64,000 bases of DNA from JAUIET01 sp045106985 (GTDB taxonomy: Bacteria > Pseudomonadota > Gammaproteobacteria > Pseudomonadales > JAUIET01): contig JBGCFQ010000017.1 in the NCBI GenBank assembly GCA_045106985.1, positions 1 through 64,000 of the forward strand, written 5' to 3'. Below, piece after piece: positions 34,329 to 42,582 of this stretch. The notes below the pieces were generated by a model. The model did no database searches, was not told where the DNA came from, and saw nothing but the letters and a program-made list of their open reading frames with translations. The number at the start of each line of letters is the position of its first letter. Within the stretch, counting starts at the first letter, position 1. The position numbers were made by a program, and so were the translations under genes.

Positions 34329-35261
34329 TTATTCAGCAAAAAAAGCACGAAGGCGCTTACCGATGAGCTCAACTGCTTCTCGACCATCATCTATCAGGTC
34401 AGCCATACCAATAAAACCATGTATCTGGCCCTCGAATCGCACTAACTCAGTGTTCACGCCCGCTGATGACAAACGGTCAGCATAAGCCTCACCCTCATCG
34501 CGCAGGGGATCATACTCAGCCGTGATGACCAGTGCGGGTGGCAGGCCTTCTAAATCTGCCAGCAAGGGGCTTGCATAGCTTTCCTGCCCCGCCGAGTCAT
34601 TAGGTAAATATTGATCCCAAAACCAACGCATCATTTTTTGAGTGAGATAATAGCCCTCTGAGTTATCTGTGTAGCTAGTAGTATTAAAATTGTGATTTGT
34701 AACAGGGTATATGGGGACTTGAAAGCGAACCTCAGGCGCGCTCTTTCCTGCGGCACGGTTGTCGCGTGCCATCAGCGAAACAACAGTCGCCAAATTGCCA
34801 CCGGCGCTATCACCGGCCACAACTAATTGGTCTGGATTAGCGTTCAGCTCGACCGCATTTTCAACGGCCCACTCCGTCGCGGCGTAACAATCTTCTAACG
34901 CCGCTGGATACTTAGCCTCGGGGGAAAGCCGGTAGTCAACAGATACAACAACGGCGGTGGCTTCATTCGCCATGGCACGACAAGTACTGTCATGTGTATC
35001 GAGACCGCAAAAAACCCACCCTCCACCATGAAAGAACATGATTAATGAGTGAGGACCCTCACCACCAGGACTGTAGATGCGAACAGGCACTTCAACGCTA
35101 TTTAAGCTGAGCGTTTTGTCAGTCACTGAGTTAATAGCTGGGTTGCCGGAAGGAGGCATATCTCTCATAGCGCGCATTTCCTCAACCGATACGCTGTCGG
35201 GGTCCATATCTACACCGGCTAGCATGTCTAACATCGCCTGGGCTTGTGGGTGGACGCTCAT
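34329..35261 (-). CDS. Alpha/beta hydrolase, hormone-sensitive-lipase-type esterase
   Basis: A 310-residue family IV esterase: FHGGGWVFCG is the oxyanion motif, VVSVDYRLSPEAKYPAALEDCYAATEW the conserved strand, VVAGDSAGGNLATV holds the nucleophile Ser, VITAEYDPLRDEGEAYADRL the Asp and FEGQIHGFIGM the His. Such enzymes hydrolyse short-chain esters in the cytoplasm; the true substrate is not evident. ATG 35261 has an AGGAGGAG ribosome site. It precedes the omega-amidase by 2 bp. A second, distinct member of the family lies at 44231-45208. Confidence 0.92.
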   Translation of the reverse strand: MSVHPQAQAMLDMLAGVDMDPDSVSVEEMRAMRDMPPSGNPAINSVTDKTLSLNSVEVPVRIYSPGGEGPHSLIMFFHGGGWVFCGLDTHDSTCRAMANEATAVVVSVDYRLSPEAKYPAALEDCYAATEWAVENAVELNANPDQLVVAGDSAGGNLATVVSLMARDNRAAGKSAPEVRFQVPIYPVTNHNFNTTSYTDNSEGYYLTQKMMRWFWDQYLPNDSAGQESYASPLLADLEGLPPALVITAEYDPLRDEGEAYADRLSSAGVNTELVRFEGQIHGFIGMADLIDDGREAVELIGKRLRAFFAE

Positions 35262-35339
35262 TGCTCCTCCTATGTGAGTTTTCAGTTGGGGTTAATGCTC
35301 TTGTATAAGCGAGGGAGCCTCGACAAACACTATAAGCAA

Positions 35340-35368
35340 TTGTCGGTGCATGTACAAAGCCCTATACT
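35340..35368 (+). promoter_or_regulatory. Sigma-70 promoter for the glutathione peroxidase gene
   Basis: TTGTCG (35340-35345) and TATACT (35363-35368) are separated by exactly 17 bp, placed 37 bp before the ATG at 35405, which has AGGAG nearby (ATCAGGAGTTCACC). Good match in both boxes and spacing. Confidence 0.7.
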
Positions 35369-35404
35369 GGCGCAGCCCCCAAGGAAACCGATCAGGAGTT
35401 CACC

Positions 35405-35899
35405 ATGGCCAACGTACATGATTTCGACGTAAACACTATGAAAGGCGATGCTAAATCGCTGGCTGATTACAAAGGGAAAACCTTGTTGATTGTGAACACC
35501 GCAAGCAAGTGTGGTTTCACACCGCAATTTAAGGGCTTGCAGGCACTGTATGAAAAATTTCAGGATCAGGGTCTAGTAATTCTTGGCTTCCCATGCAACC
35601 AGTTTGGCAGCCAAGACCCAGGCTCAAATGAAGAGATATTGGATTTTTGTACCAGTCGTTTTGATGTTGAGTTCCCCATGTTTGATAAGCTCGAAGTGAA
35701 TGGCAGTGGTGCCCATCCGCTGTACCAGCATTTGCGCACTGAAGCCCCTGGCTTGCTGGGCACAACCGGCGTGAAGTGGAACTTTACCAAGTTTCTAGTT
35801 GGGCCTGATGGTGAAGTAATAGATCGCTTTTCGCCGAAAACAACCCCGGCCGAACTTGAGGAAGCTATAGAGGCTGTACTTGAGGCCGAAGTGGCTTAA
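35405..35899 (+). CDS. Glutathione peroxidase family protein (cysteine type)
   Basis: 164 residues with the Gpx fold and active-site cysteine C36 in NTASKCGFTPQF (Cys in place of Sec), Q70 in NQFGSQDPGS and the Trp in GVKWNFTKFLV. FPCNQF carries the conserved second cysteine, so this is a thioredoxin-dependent 2-Cys type like BtuE rather than a selenoenzyme. It reduces peroxides in the cytoplasm; there is no signal peptide. It has its own promoter and is followed by a ~380-bp gap. Confidence 0.95.
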   Translation: MANVHDFDVNTMKGDAKSLADYKGKTLLIVNTASKCGFTPQFKGLQALYEKFQDQGLVILGFPCNQFGSQDPGSNEEILDFCTSRFDVEFPMFDKLEVNGSGAHPLYQHLRTEAPGLLGTTGVKWNFTKFLVGPDGEVIDRFSPKTTPAELEEAIEAVLEAEVA

Positions 35900-36277
35900 G
35901 GCCGCATGATTGCAGTGTAAAAGGCGGCATCCTCTCTCAAGTCAGCAACAAATCATTGGCTGAGAATATTCGTGGCGGCAAAGCTAAGCCAACGCTGTGA
36001 GCGTCTTAGCTCAGCTTAGACACGCGCTCATTCCTTCCACCCTGTCCTAATACAGATGAATCCTTACGATGCATCTGAGTCAAAATCATTCCAATTAATT
36101 GAGTTTCCCGGTAAGGAATAGCACCGAAAATTGGGGCCGAGAGTGAGTCTCTTAAAATATTTCCTTTATTTTGAATCCAAAAGTCGATTTGCTGCATCTA
36201 ATTAACTATTAGAGCCCAAAGCACATGCGCTGATAGTGGCTCTTGTTCAAAATGAATGAAGAAGAGGGACAATACGA
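35900..36277. other. Intergenic gap of 378 bp without a supported gene
   Basis: After the peroxidase stop there is an imperfect inverted repeat around 35998-36030 (GAGCG near its left end and CGCGCTC near its right, with TCTTAGCT/AGCTTAGA inside), which might terminate the peroxidase transcript; it lacks a T run. A 63-codon open frame on the minus strand has no recognisable features. The last ~40 bp lead into the small protein at 36278. Confidence 0.5.
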
Positions 36278-36559
36278 ATGGACAAATTGATCGTGACACT
36301 ACTGCAAGCGATCTGGGTTGTGAGCTTCTGGCTAACGGCGAGCTTGCTGAGCCCGACAACCGACTCGACTAATGCTGGCGTAACGCTGGATAGAACTTTG
36401 AATATGCCTACAGCTGAGAACTACATTTTCCAGCGTAAGGCCTATTCGCGAGCCTTGATCGACTCGCGACCTTTAACTAGCTCGCGGGGCCTGCTTAATG
36501 CAGGACGCTTAATAAGCACGCACCACTCAATGGGCACACGACACTTTCCAGTAAACTAA
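36278..36559 (+). CDS. Small protein with membrane N-terminus, start region duplicated with the next gene
   Basis: 93 residues. The first ten, MDKLIVTLLQ, nearly equal MNKLIVTLLL of the next gene (36577), and the DNA matches in the same stretch. A hydrophobic helix follows (WVVSFWLTASLLS), then a polar region rich in Ser and Arg (SRPLTSSRGLLNAGR) without known motifs. A GAGGG ribosome site precedes it. It may be a small exported or membrane peptide of the sigma-factor operon, or a remnant made by partial duplication of the next gene's 5' end. Not recognised; coding status moderate. Confidence 0.5.
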   Translation: MDKLIVTLLQAIWVVSFWLTASLLSPTTDSTNAGVTLDRTLNMPTAENYIFQRKAYSRALIDSRPLTSSRGLLNAGRLISTHHSMGTRHFPVN

Positions 36560-36576
36560 TGAATAAGGTAAACGAT

Positions 36577-37203
36577 ATGAACAAATTGATCGTAACGCTG
36601 TTACTAGCACTGCTTACCAGTATCGCTGCGCCAAGTTGGGCGCAAGAGGATGGCAATGCCACGACAAGCGAACGAAGCATTACAGTGGAGCCAAGCGACG
36701 CTAAAGGCATCTTTCAAGAAGTGGTTGGTGAAATAAAGAGAGAGATCGAAGTTGAGATAAAGAAAGAGCTGGATGAAGACGGCGATGGGGAAATCGACGA
36801 TACAACAATTCAGGTAGGCTCGGGCGATGGCATGGGGTTGGGCGAATCCCTGATTGCTTTCACTGCAATCATGATGTCACTTGGCATGCCCATTCTAATT
36901 CTGTTAATGGTATTGTTCTTTTCACATCGCCGTCGCCGCCAAAGACTGGAACTGGTTAAAACCTATCTTGACGCAAATCGCGATGTACCTGAGAACATAT
37001 TAGCTGGCTTTGACGGCGCTTCAGGCGGGCACTTATCAAGTGGGGTGAAGATGGTTGGACTGGGCCTAGGAATCATCCTTGCGGTCTATCTTCTGGCCGA
37101 CAACTACAGGGTAGCGGCACTGGGGTTAATACCTCTTTTCATAGGCCTTTCACGACTGGTGCTCTGGAAGCTGGAGGGCGATGCTGAGGATCGTTCCGTT
37201 TAA
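36577..37203 (+). CDS. DUF6249 membrane protein with signal peptide
   Basis: 208 residues: signal peptide (MNKLIVTLLLALLTSIAAPSWA), a charged coiled segment (VVGEIKREIEVEIKKELDED, with an EF-like DGDGEIDD), then a DUF6249 part with one helix (IMMSLGMPILILLMVLFF), the cytoplasmic RRRRQRLELVKTYLDANRDVPENIL, and two closing helices (VGLGLGIILAVYLLADN, LGLIPLFIGLSRLVLW). The family is found beside ECF sigma factors, as here: the sigma gene starts 6 bp later. The ATG at 36577 (AAGG 8 nt upstream) is preferred over the in-frame ATG at 36559. Role unknown, probably envelope stress sensing. Confidence 0.8.
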   Translation: MNKLIVTLLLALLTSIAAPSWAQEDGNATTSERSITVEPSDAKGIFQEVVGEIKREIEVEIKKELDEDGDGEIDDTTIQVGSGDGMGLGESLIAFTAIMMSLGMPILILLMVLFFSHRRRRQRLELVKTYLDANRDVPENILAGFDGASGGHLSSGVKMVGLGLGIILAVYLLADNYRVAALGLIPLFIGLSRLVLWKLEGDAEDRSV

Positions 37204-37209
37204 CAGACT

Positions 37210-37782
37210 GTGAACGAGGTAGAAGACAATAAGCTGATCGATAGAGTAGTGCTTCTAAGCGATCAGCACGCATTCTCTGAACTGGTCAAACGGCATCAGT
37301 CGGCGCTGCGCTATTCCATTCGCCAGATGTGCGGTGGCGATGAGGCACTGGCAGATGATCTGGCACAGGAAACGTTCATTAAGATGTATTCCTCTTTAGC
37401 CAGTTTCAAAAAGCAATCGAAACTCAGTAGTTGGCTGTACAGCATTGCACTTAACGTTGTACGCCAACGTTTTCGGAAACAAGCGTCATCACCAAGCACA
37501 GTAGCAATTGACAATACCGAATTAGAAGCAAAGCCAGCCGATGAAAAACCGCAAGGAGCAGAACTTGACCAGCAGCAACTGCACAGAGAGCTAGCACGCG
37601 CTATGGCGAAACTAAGCCTGGACCAAAGGACTGCGCTACACTTGTTTATGCATAAGCAGTTCACTCATCAAGAAATAGCAGATATTATGCAATTGCCGCT
37701 TGGTAGTATAAAAACTCACATCAATCGTGGCCGAGTAATTCTGCAACAAGAATTAGCGTCATGGAAGGAGTCCAGTTTATGA
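37210..37782 (+). CDS. ECF-type RNA polymerase sigma factor
   Basis: 190 residues starting at GTG 37210. Region 2 is FSELVKRHQSALRYSIRQMC, DEALADDLAQETFIKMYSSLASF and LSSWLYSIALNVVRQRFR; region 4 is LSLDQRTALHLFMHKQFTHQEIADIMQLPLGSIKTHINRG. Region 3 is absent, as in ECF sigma factors. It directs RNA polymerase to a small regulon, probably for envelope functions given its neighbours. It sits between the DUF6249 gene and a small membrane protein whose ATG overlaps its TGA (ATGA), a usual place for an anti-sigma factor. Confidence 0.92.
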   Translation: MNEVEDNKLIDRVVLLSDQHAFSELVKRHQSALRYSIRQMCGGDEALADDLAQETFIKMYSSLASFKKQSKLSSWLYSIALNVVRQRFRKQASSPSTVAIDNTELEAKPADEKPQGAELDQQQLHRELARAMAKLSLDQRTALHLFMHKQFTHQEIADIMQLPLGSIKTHINRGRVILQQELASWKESSL

Positions 37783-38123
37783 GCGAAAACACTGAATCAG
37801 TTAATGAGCTCGATGCGCTTTTCGCTCAGGTGCGCGACTCTGAACCGTACCTTGATTCATCCAATTTTGTTGATGCTGTCATGCAACAGGTACCGCCCAA
37901 AAAACTAATCCCAAATTGGGTTGCGTCTGGGGTGGATATTGCTAGCGCTTTACTAGGCGTGCTTGTGGTGATGTTTCTGTTCGGCAGTGAAGGGCTAAGT
38001 ACAGTATTGCAGTGGCTGCCACAGCAATTCGAGATTAGCATTGTTAGTATCGCTCTAGTCAGCGGAGGTATTGCAATACTCTCTTTTGCCGGATGGTGGG
38101 CTGCCGAGAATTTGAATCAATAG
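37779..38123 (+). CDS. Small membrane protein, putative anti-sigma factor
   Basis: 114 residues. A cytoplasmic N-terminus (NELDALFAQVRDSEPYLDSSNFVDAVMQQVP) resembles the short anti-sigma domains that begin with a helix and L/F pattern; two transmembrane helices follow (VDIASALLGVLVVMFLF and IALVSGGIAILSFAGWW). ATG 37779 is preferred to 37761 because it has AAGGAG just upstream and overlaps the sigma stop as ATGA. No zinc-binding HxxxCxxC is present, so it would not be a ZAS-type anti-sigma. The role is inferred from operon position. Confidence 0.72.
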   Translation: MSENTESVNELDALFAQVRDSEPYLDSSNFVDAVMQQVPPKKLIPNWVASGVDIASALLGVLVVMFLFGSEGLSTVLQWLPQQFEISIVSIALVSGGIAILSFAGWWAAENLNQ

Positions 38124-38137
38124 CAAGTCGGCCACGC

Positions 38138-39118
38138 TTAGAACAAATCGAATTGATGCTCGTCTATACCTGCACTTGATATTTTTTCATTGCGTATTTG
38201 CAGCGACGCATCTTGCTGCTGTTGCATTTCAAATGGAAATAGCGGAAGCGAAGGCAGTGCCGGTATGAACTCCTGCAAACCCTTGTGAAAACGTCGAGCT
38301 AAGTCAGGCGCATCTGCATTGTCAGGGGTATGAAGAAAAACGAAAGGCGTTTTCCCCTCCGCTATCCAGCCTGCCACTTTACGCAACCACGGACGAAAGT
38401 ACTCTTCGCTGCGTTCGCTATCAGGGTGGCCAATAAAGCGCAGACTAGGGTTGTTGGCTAGGCAATAGGTATTAGCTGGCACTCGAGGCTTTTTCTTTTG
38501 CGCATCGCGAACCGCATCCGTAGTAGCCTTTGCTGAAAACAGCGGCCGCGTATCAAAAATAACGCGGTCTATATTCTGCTTTTCTAGCAATTCACACAGA
38601 GCATCATCGGCGTCGGCATCATGAAAAAAATCAAGATGGCGTACTTCAACTGTGTATTGAAAGTCGCTGGGAAGATTCTGAATGTAGACCCGCAGATCAC
38701 GTAATGATTGAGGCGAAAAATCAGGGGGTAGTTGCAATAAGAAAGGGCCCAAATTTTCTGCGATGGGTGCAAGTGTTGAAAAGAACTTTGCGGTTTCATC
38801 ACCCGCTCCTTTTAACCTCAAGGCATGTGTTACACGCTGCGGAAACTTAAAGCAAAATTGAAAACTTGAAGGGCAGTCTTCAGCCCAGCGTTCGACTGTC
38901 GCTTGCGAAGGCAATCCATAAAATGTGGTATTACCTTCTACGGTATTAAACACAGTACTGTACTGCGAAAGATAATCTACAACCTTGGTGCCATCGGCAA
39001 AAAAACGACCGGCCCAGTGTCGATTGCCCCACATTGGGCAGCCAATTCGATAAGGCAATTGAAGCGACTCAGTTTGAGTAGGGTCGATTTTCGCCGTACT
39101 TGAATCGCGAGCGTTCAC
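38138..39118 (-). CDS. DUF72 family protein (YecE-like)
   Basis: 326 residues with the DUF72 TIM-barrel motifs: IGCPMWGNRHWAGRFF at the start, YSTVFNTVEGNTTFYGLP, FQFCFKFPQRVTH, LGPFLLQLPPDFSP, TVEVRHLDFF and FVFLHTPDNADAPDLARRF. The family is widespread; no reaction has been firmly shown. It starts at a GTG whose first bases overlap the upstream NTF2-like stop (GTGA), so it is the last gene of the thiolase/NTF2/DUF72 operon. It ends 14 bp from the convergent small membrane protein. Confidence 0.92.
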   Translation of the reverse strand: MNARDSSTAKIDPTQTESLQLPYRIGCPMWGNRHWAGRFFADGTKVVDYLSQYSTVFNTVEGNTTFYGLPSQATVERWAEDCPSSFQFCFKFPQRVTHALRLKGAGDETAKFFSTLAPIAENLGPFLLQLPPDFSPQSLRDLRVYIQNLPSDFQYTVEVRHLDFFHDADADDALCELLEKQNIDRVIFDTRPLFSAKATTDAVRDAQKKKPRVPANTYCLANNPSLRFIGHPDSERSEEYFRPWLRKVAGWIAEGKTPFVFLHTPDNADAPDLARRFHKGLQEFIPALPSLPLFPFEMQQQQDASLQIRNEKISSAGIDEHQFDLF

Positions 39119-39531
39119 AGGTCAATTAAGTCGTCGAACATGGGACCAACCATTCGCTTTATAGCTAACTCAGACGCGTAAATCCTTTCACCGCCCAACT
39201 TGTCGCCCTCAACCAGCAGAATACCCAAAATTCGATGCACTTCAGGCTTGCCGTTAAACTCAAGAGTGACGTCATATTCTTGAGTAACCGACTGCTCATT
39301 AACCCACTCGCCAAGCAATTGCGTTTTCGTTACCTGGGGCGAGAAGTGTTCAAAAAATCCAGTATAAAAACGCAGAGTATTTTCCCAACCAGAAAACTGT
39401 TTTCCAATGGTGGGATATTCATAACAAGGATTAGACGTTAGTGTTTCCATTAACTCATCCAGCTTCTGTTCGCCTTCCAGCATTGAGTGTTTGCGACCTA
39501 GCGCCGTCACCTCAGCAATGCTCAATGCCAC
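39115..39531 (-). CDS. NTF2-like (SnoaL-type) small protein
   Basis: 138 residues with a cone-shaped NTF2-like pattern: HSMLEGEQKLDELMETLTSNPCYEYPTIG, then GWENTLRFYTGFFEHFSPQ and a closing beta sheet with QEYDVTLEFNGKPEVHRILGILLVEGD. Related SnoaL/limonene-epoxide-hydrolase-like proteins bind or isomerise small hydrophobic compounds. The start is a GTG directly after the thiolase stop (TAGGTG), so translation is coupled. Being between a thiolase and DUF72, it may act on an acyl-CoA intermediate; that is inference. Confidence 0.75.
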   Translation of the reverse strand: MALSIAEVTALGRKHSMLEGEQKLDELMETLTSNPCYEYPTIGKQFSGWENTLRFYTGFFEHFSPQVTKTQLLGEWVNEQSVTQEYDVTLEFNGKPEVHRILGILLVEGDKLGGERIYASELAIKRMVGPMFDDLIDL

Positions 39532-40764
39532 CTACTGCACACCCACCACGAAGCTCGCACAGGTAGTTGTACTTCCACCAACATTAAACGTCAGCATGTT
39601 TTGTGGCTGATTTAACTGATAGCCATCCGCCTTTCCTGTTACTTGCTTAGCGCAGTCCAGCAACATGCGCACACCCGTTGCACCGACAGGATGACCTGTG
39701 CCTATCAAACCGCCACTTGCGTTAATCGGAAAGTCGCCGTCTTTTTGTATACGCCCTTCTTCCACGGCTTGCCAACTTTGGCCTGGCGCCGTTAGGCCCG
39801 AGTGGTCGATCGCCATGTATTCCGTAATCGAAAAACAGTCGTGGGTTTCCAAACCATCCAAGTCACTGGCTTGCGAGAACCCAGCTCGATTTGCCGCTTC
39901 GGACAAACACAATGCCGCATGCGGAAAGATAAGATCGCTGTTAGCGCTAAGCTCAAGCTTTCTATCAAGCAAGAGTGGCGCGCTACGATGGCCCCAGCCT
40001 TTTATTCTAGGAATGTCTGACAAAGATAAACCGCGCTGGGCGGCGTACTCGCTAGCGAAGCGCTCGCTGGCTAAAACAACTGCAGAGGCCCCGTCAGTTA
40101 CCTGGCCACAATCAAGCTTACGAATACGCCCTTCAATACTTGGGTTAAGTTCGTCATTGTCGGTAAAGCAGCCTTCAGGAAAATTCCAACCGCGAGTTTG
40201 TGCATTGCTGTTTGTTTTCGCATTGCTAAAGTTCTTCTCAGCGATGGTCTTAATGTGGTCGCAATTTATTCCATAACGGCGATCGTATTCGTCGACTAAT
40301 CGGTCGAACATATGCGGCCATGGGTAATCGACGTTTTGAGCTTCAACACCTTTCCAGGTAGCCGCGCCCAAATACTCTGCCGCCGTTTTACCGTCGGTGT
40401 TTCGCATTAATTCTATGCCAATAACCGCTGCCGTCTCGTAGTGCCCGCACATAATATCGCGCATCGCCGCCAACAAAGCCATGGAGCCAGAAGCGCAGGC
40501 GGCTTCGTGGCAACTGCTGGGCAACATACTGAATTCAGGAAACACGTGTCCAAAAAAACCACCCATAATCCCCTGGCCAGTAAACAGCTGAGCATTAAAA
40601 GTGCCTACGTGGCCTACCTCAATTTGATCCGGCTGAACGCCGGAGTCGGTAACAGCATCGGTAAGGCAGTCGCTGAACATATCGAACAAACCCAAACCTT
40701 CACGAGCCCAGTTTCTGGAAAAGTCAGTTTGCGAACCACCTAATATATATACGTGCTCAGACAT
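39532..40764 (-). CDS. Acetyl-CoA acetyltransferase / SCP-x-type thiolase
   Basis: 410 residues: MSEHVYILGGSQTDFSRNW start, the acyl-cysteine in SCHEAACASGSMALLAAM, the loop THDCFSITEYMAIDHSG, and the catalytic His in NASGGLIGTGHPVGATGVRMLLD. The lipid-transfer/SCP-x thiolase class breaks 3-ketoacyl-CoA or works in sterol and side-chain degradation. ATG 40764 was used; the frame stays open to 40983 but that extension reads through stem-loop DNA and is not conserved-looking. It heads the minus operon with the NTF2-like and DUF72 genes. Confidence 0.92.
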   Translation of the reverse strand: MSEHVYILGGSQTDFSRNWAREGLGLFDMFSDCLTDAVTDSGVQPDQIEVGHVGTFNAQLFTGQGIMGGFFGHVFPEFSMLPSSCHEAACASGSMALLAAMRDIMCGHYETAAVIGIELMRNTDGKTAAEYLGAATWKGVEAQNVDYPWPHMFDRLVDEYDRRYGINCDHIKTIAEKNFSNAKTNSNAQTRGWNFPEGCFTDNDELNPSIEGRIRKLDCGQVTDGASAVVLASERFASEYAAQRGLSLSDIPRIKGWGHRSAPLLLDRKLELSANSDLIFPHAALCLSEAANRAGFSQASDLDGLETHDCFSITEYMAIDHSGLTAPGQSWQAVEEGRIQKDGDFPINASGGLIGTGHPVGATGVRMLLDCAKQVTGKADGYQLNQPQNMLTFNVGGSTTTCASFVVGVQ

Positions 40765-40850
40765 AGCATTTACCGCCTTTTGAGTATGGGAACATAATAA
40801 TGCTGAGGCAGGCCTCAGGCAAGTTTCTATTAGATTACTGGCTGAGCGGC

Positions 40851-40889
40851 CGGGTGCAATGATGCACCCGCATTTTACACAGTAAAGAC
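40851..40889 (+). repeat. Stem-loop block related to the RNA element upstream of prfC
   Basis: CGGGTGCA (40851-40858) pairs with TGCACCCG (40863-40870) around loop ATGA; it is followed by ATTTTAC...GTAAAG, a degenerate second hairpin. Over 37 positions (40853-40889) it matches 43036-43072 at 27, in the same orientation. It is thus a partial, weathered copy of that element on the other side of prfC. Confidence 0.55.
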
Positions 40890-40949
40890 CCAAGACGCTT
40901 CGCGGGGCCGGCCCATGGGAGCGTTTGAAAATCGCACTACGAAAAGCGA

Positions 40950-40981
40950 GTATATAAATAGGCAGGGGCCTATTTATATAC
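40950..40981. terminator. Strong 14-bp hairpin just downstream of prfC
   Basis: A perfect inverted repeat: 40950-40963 pairs with 40968-40981 around the 4-nt loop AGGG. The outer ten pairs are A/T with GGC/GCC at the loop. It begins 11 bp after the prfC stop on the minus strand and separates prfC from the thiolase operon. There is no long T run, so termination is inferred from position and stem strength. Confidence 0.6.
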
Positions 40982-40992
40982 ATAAAAAGCCG

Positions 40993-42582
40993 CTAGTGGT
41001 GTTCGCGTGTAGCTCTGAAATTGACATCAGGCCACCGCTCTATAGCAAGACTCAAGTTAACTCGAGTTGGCGCCAGATAGGTGAGGTGCCCACCGCCATC
41101 AATTGCAATATTGTCGTAGTTTTTACGTTTGAACTCTTCCAACATTTTGGCGTCGGCGCACTCTATCCAACGTGCTGTGTAAACGTTTATGTTCTCATAC
41201 AAGCAGTCAACGCTGTATTCGTCCTTCAAGCGATAAGCCACCACTTCAAATTGCAGTACACCCACAGCTCCCACAATAAGGTCGTTATTGCGCTCTGGCA
41301 TAAACACCTGAGTAGAACCCTCTTCCGACAACTGCTGCAACCCCTTCTGCAGCTGTTTAGTCTTCAATGGGTCCTTCATTCGTATACGTCTAAAAAGTTC
41401 AGGCGCAAAGTGCGGAATGCCGGTAAATTGCATCGGCTCGCCGGTCGTGAAGGTATCGCCTATTTGAATACTGCCGTGGTTGTGCAAGCCGATAATATCA
41501 CCGGCAACAGCCTCCTCAACATGCTCTCGCTCGCCTGCGGTAAACGTTACCGCGTCCGCGATTCTCACGTCTTTGCCAATACGAACATTGCGCATTTTCA
41601 TGCCGCGATCATAAGTACCCGACACAATGCGCATAAACGCAATACGGTCACGATGTTTAGGATCCATGTTTGCTTGAATCTTAAAAATAAATCCCGAGAA
41701 CTTAGACTCAGTAGGACTTACTTCGCGCTCACCGGCATTTCGCGGCTGCGGGGTTGGAGCATGCTCTACAAATCCGTCAAGCATTTCACGCACGCCAAAA
41801 TTGCCCAATGCCGTGCCAAAGTAAACAGGTGTTAGTTCGCCAGCCAGATAAGCATCAAGATCAAATTCATGGCTAGCACCTCGCACGAGCTCTATCTGTT
41901 CCACAACGTCATCGTAGATTATGCCTAGATACTCTTTTGCTTCCGCGCTCGCCAATCCTTGTATCTGAATATCTTCAGGAATGAACTTCCCCTTTCCTTT
42001 TTCAAACACGTGGATGGTGTCGGTATAGAGGTTATAGACACCTTTGAATTGCTGACCCATGTCGAGCGGCCAGTTAATGGGTGCGGCAGCAATCTTAAGA
42101 ACAGTTTCTATCTCGTCGAGCAAATCTATGGGGTCGCGAATATCGCGATCCATTTTGTTAACGAAACTAAGAATAGGCGTTGTACGAAGACGACATACTT
42201 CCATTAGCTTAATAGTACGTGCCTCAACGCCTTTGGCGCCATCCACAACCATCAGCGCGGAATCAACGGCCGTTAGGGTTCGATAGGTATCTTCTGAGAA
42301 ATCTTCGTGACCGGGTGTGTCTAGCAGGTTAACAGTGCGGCCCTTATAGGGAAATTGCATCACTGAAGAGGTTACCGATATGCCCCTTTCCTGCTCCATG
42401 CTCATCCAATCGGAGGTTGCATGACGATCTGATTTTCGACCCTTGACCGTGCCTGCTTGTTGAATAACATTGCCATACAACAGCAGCTTTTCAGTGATGG
42501 TGGTTTTACCCGCATCGGGATGCGAAATAATGGCGAAGGTTCGCCGATTGCTTACTTCGCTTGATAAGGTTCCGTCGCTCAC
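40993..42582 (-). CDS. prfC: Peptide chain release factor 3
   Basis: 529 residues, a translational GTPase that recycles RF1/RF2 from the ribosome. The G motifs are all there: SHPDAGKTTITEKLL (G1), RGISVTSS (G2), LLDTPGHEDFSEDTYRTL (G3), VNKMDRD (G4). KSDRHATSDWM and the C-terminal FPVFRRIRMKD-like FAPELFRRIRMKDPLKTKQLQKGLQQLSEEG are RF3-specific. The start is GTG 42582. It is flanked by non-coding, hairpin-rich DNA on both sides: 40851-40981 downstream and 42583-43252 upstream. Confidence 0.97.
   Translation of the reverse strand: MSDGTLSSEVSNRRTFAIISHPDAGKTTITEKLLLYGNVIQQAGTVKGRKSDRHATSDWMSMEQERGISVTSSVMQFPYKGRTVNLLDTPGHEDFSEDTYRTLTAVDSALMVVDGAKGVEARTIKLMEVCRLRTTPILSFVNKMDRDIRDPIDLLDEIETVLKIAAAPINWPLDMGQQFKGVYNLYTDTIHVFEKGKGKFIPEDIQIQGLASAEAKEYLGIIYDDVVEQIELVRGASHEFDLDAYLAGELTPVYFGTALGNFGVREMLDGFVEHAPTPQPRNAGEREVSPTESKFSGFIFKIQANMDPKHRDRIAFMRIVSGTYDRGMKMRNVRIGKDVRIADAVTFTAGEREHVEEAVAGDIIGLHNHGSIQIGDTFTTGEPMQFTGIPHFAPELFRRIRMKDPLKTKQLQKGLQQLSEEGSTQVFMPERNNDLIVGAVGVLQFEVVAYRLKDEYSVDCLYENINVYTARWIECADAKMLEEFKRKNYDNIAIDGGGHLTYLAPTRVNLSLAIERWPDVNFRATREHH

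Noticed and set aside
36006..36197. 63-codon minus-strand frame in the gap after the glutathione peroxidase
   Set aside because: No ribosome site, no recognisable motif and no conserved neighbours; listed only as part of the gap.
40765..40983. 73-residue N-terminal extension of the thiolase
   Set aside because: It reads through the hairpins; the family start MSEHVYILGG at 40764 has an AAGGCGG ribosome site nearby.
40915..41835. 306-codon open frame on the plus strand opposite prfC
   Set aside because: It is the complement of a strongly conserved prfC region with no recognisable protein features and begins inside the stem-loop DNA.
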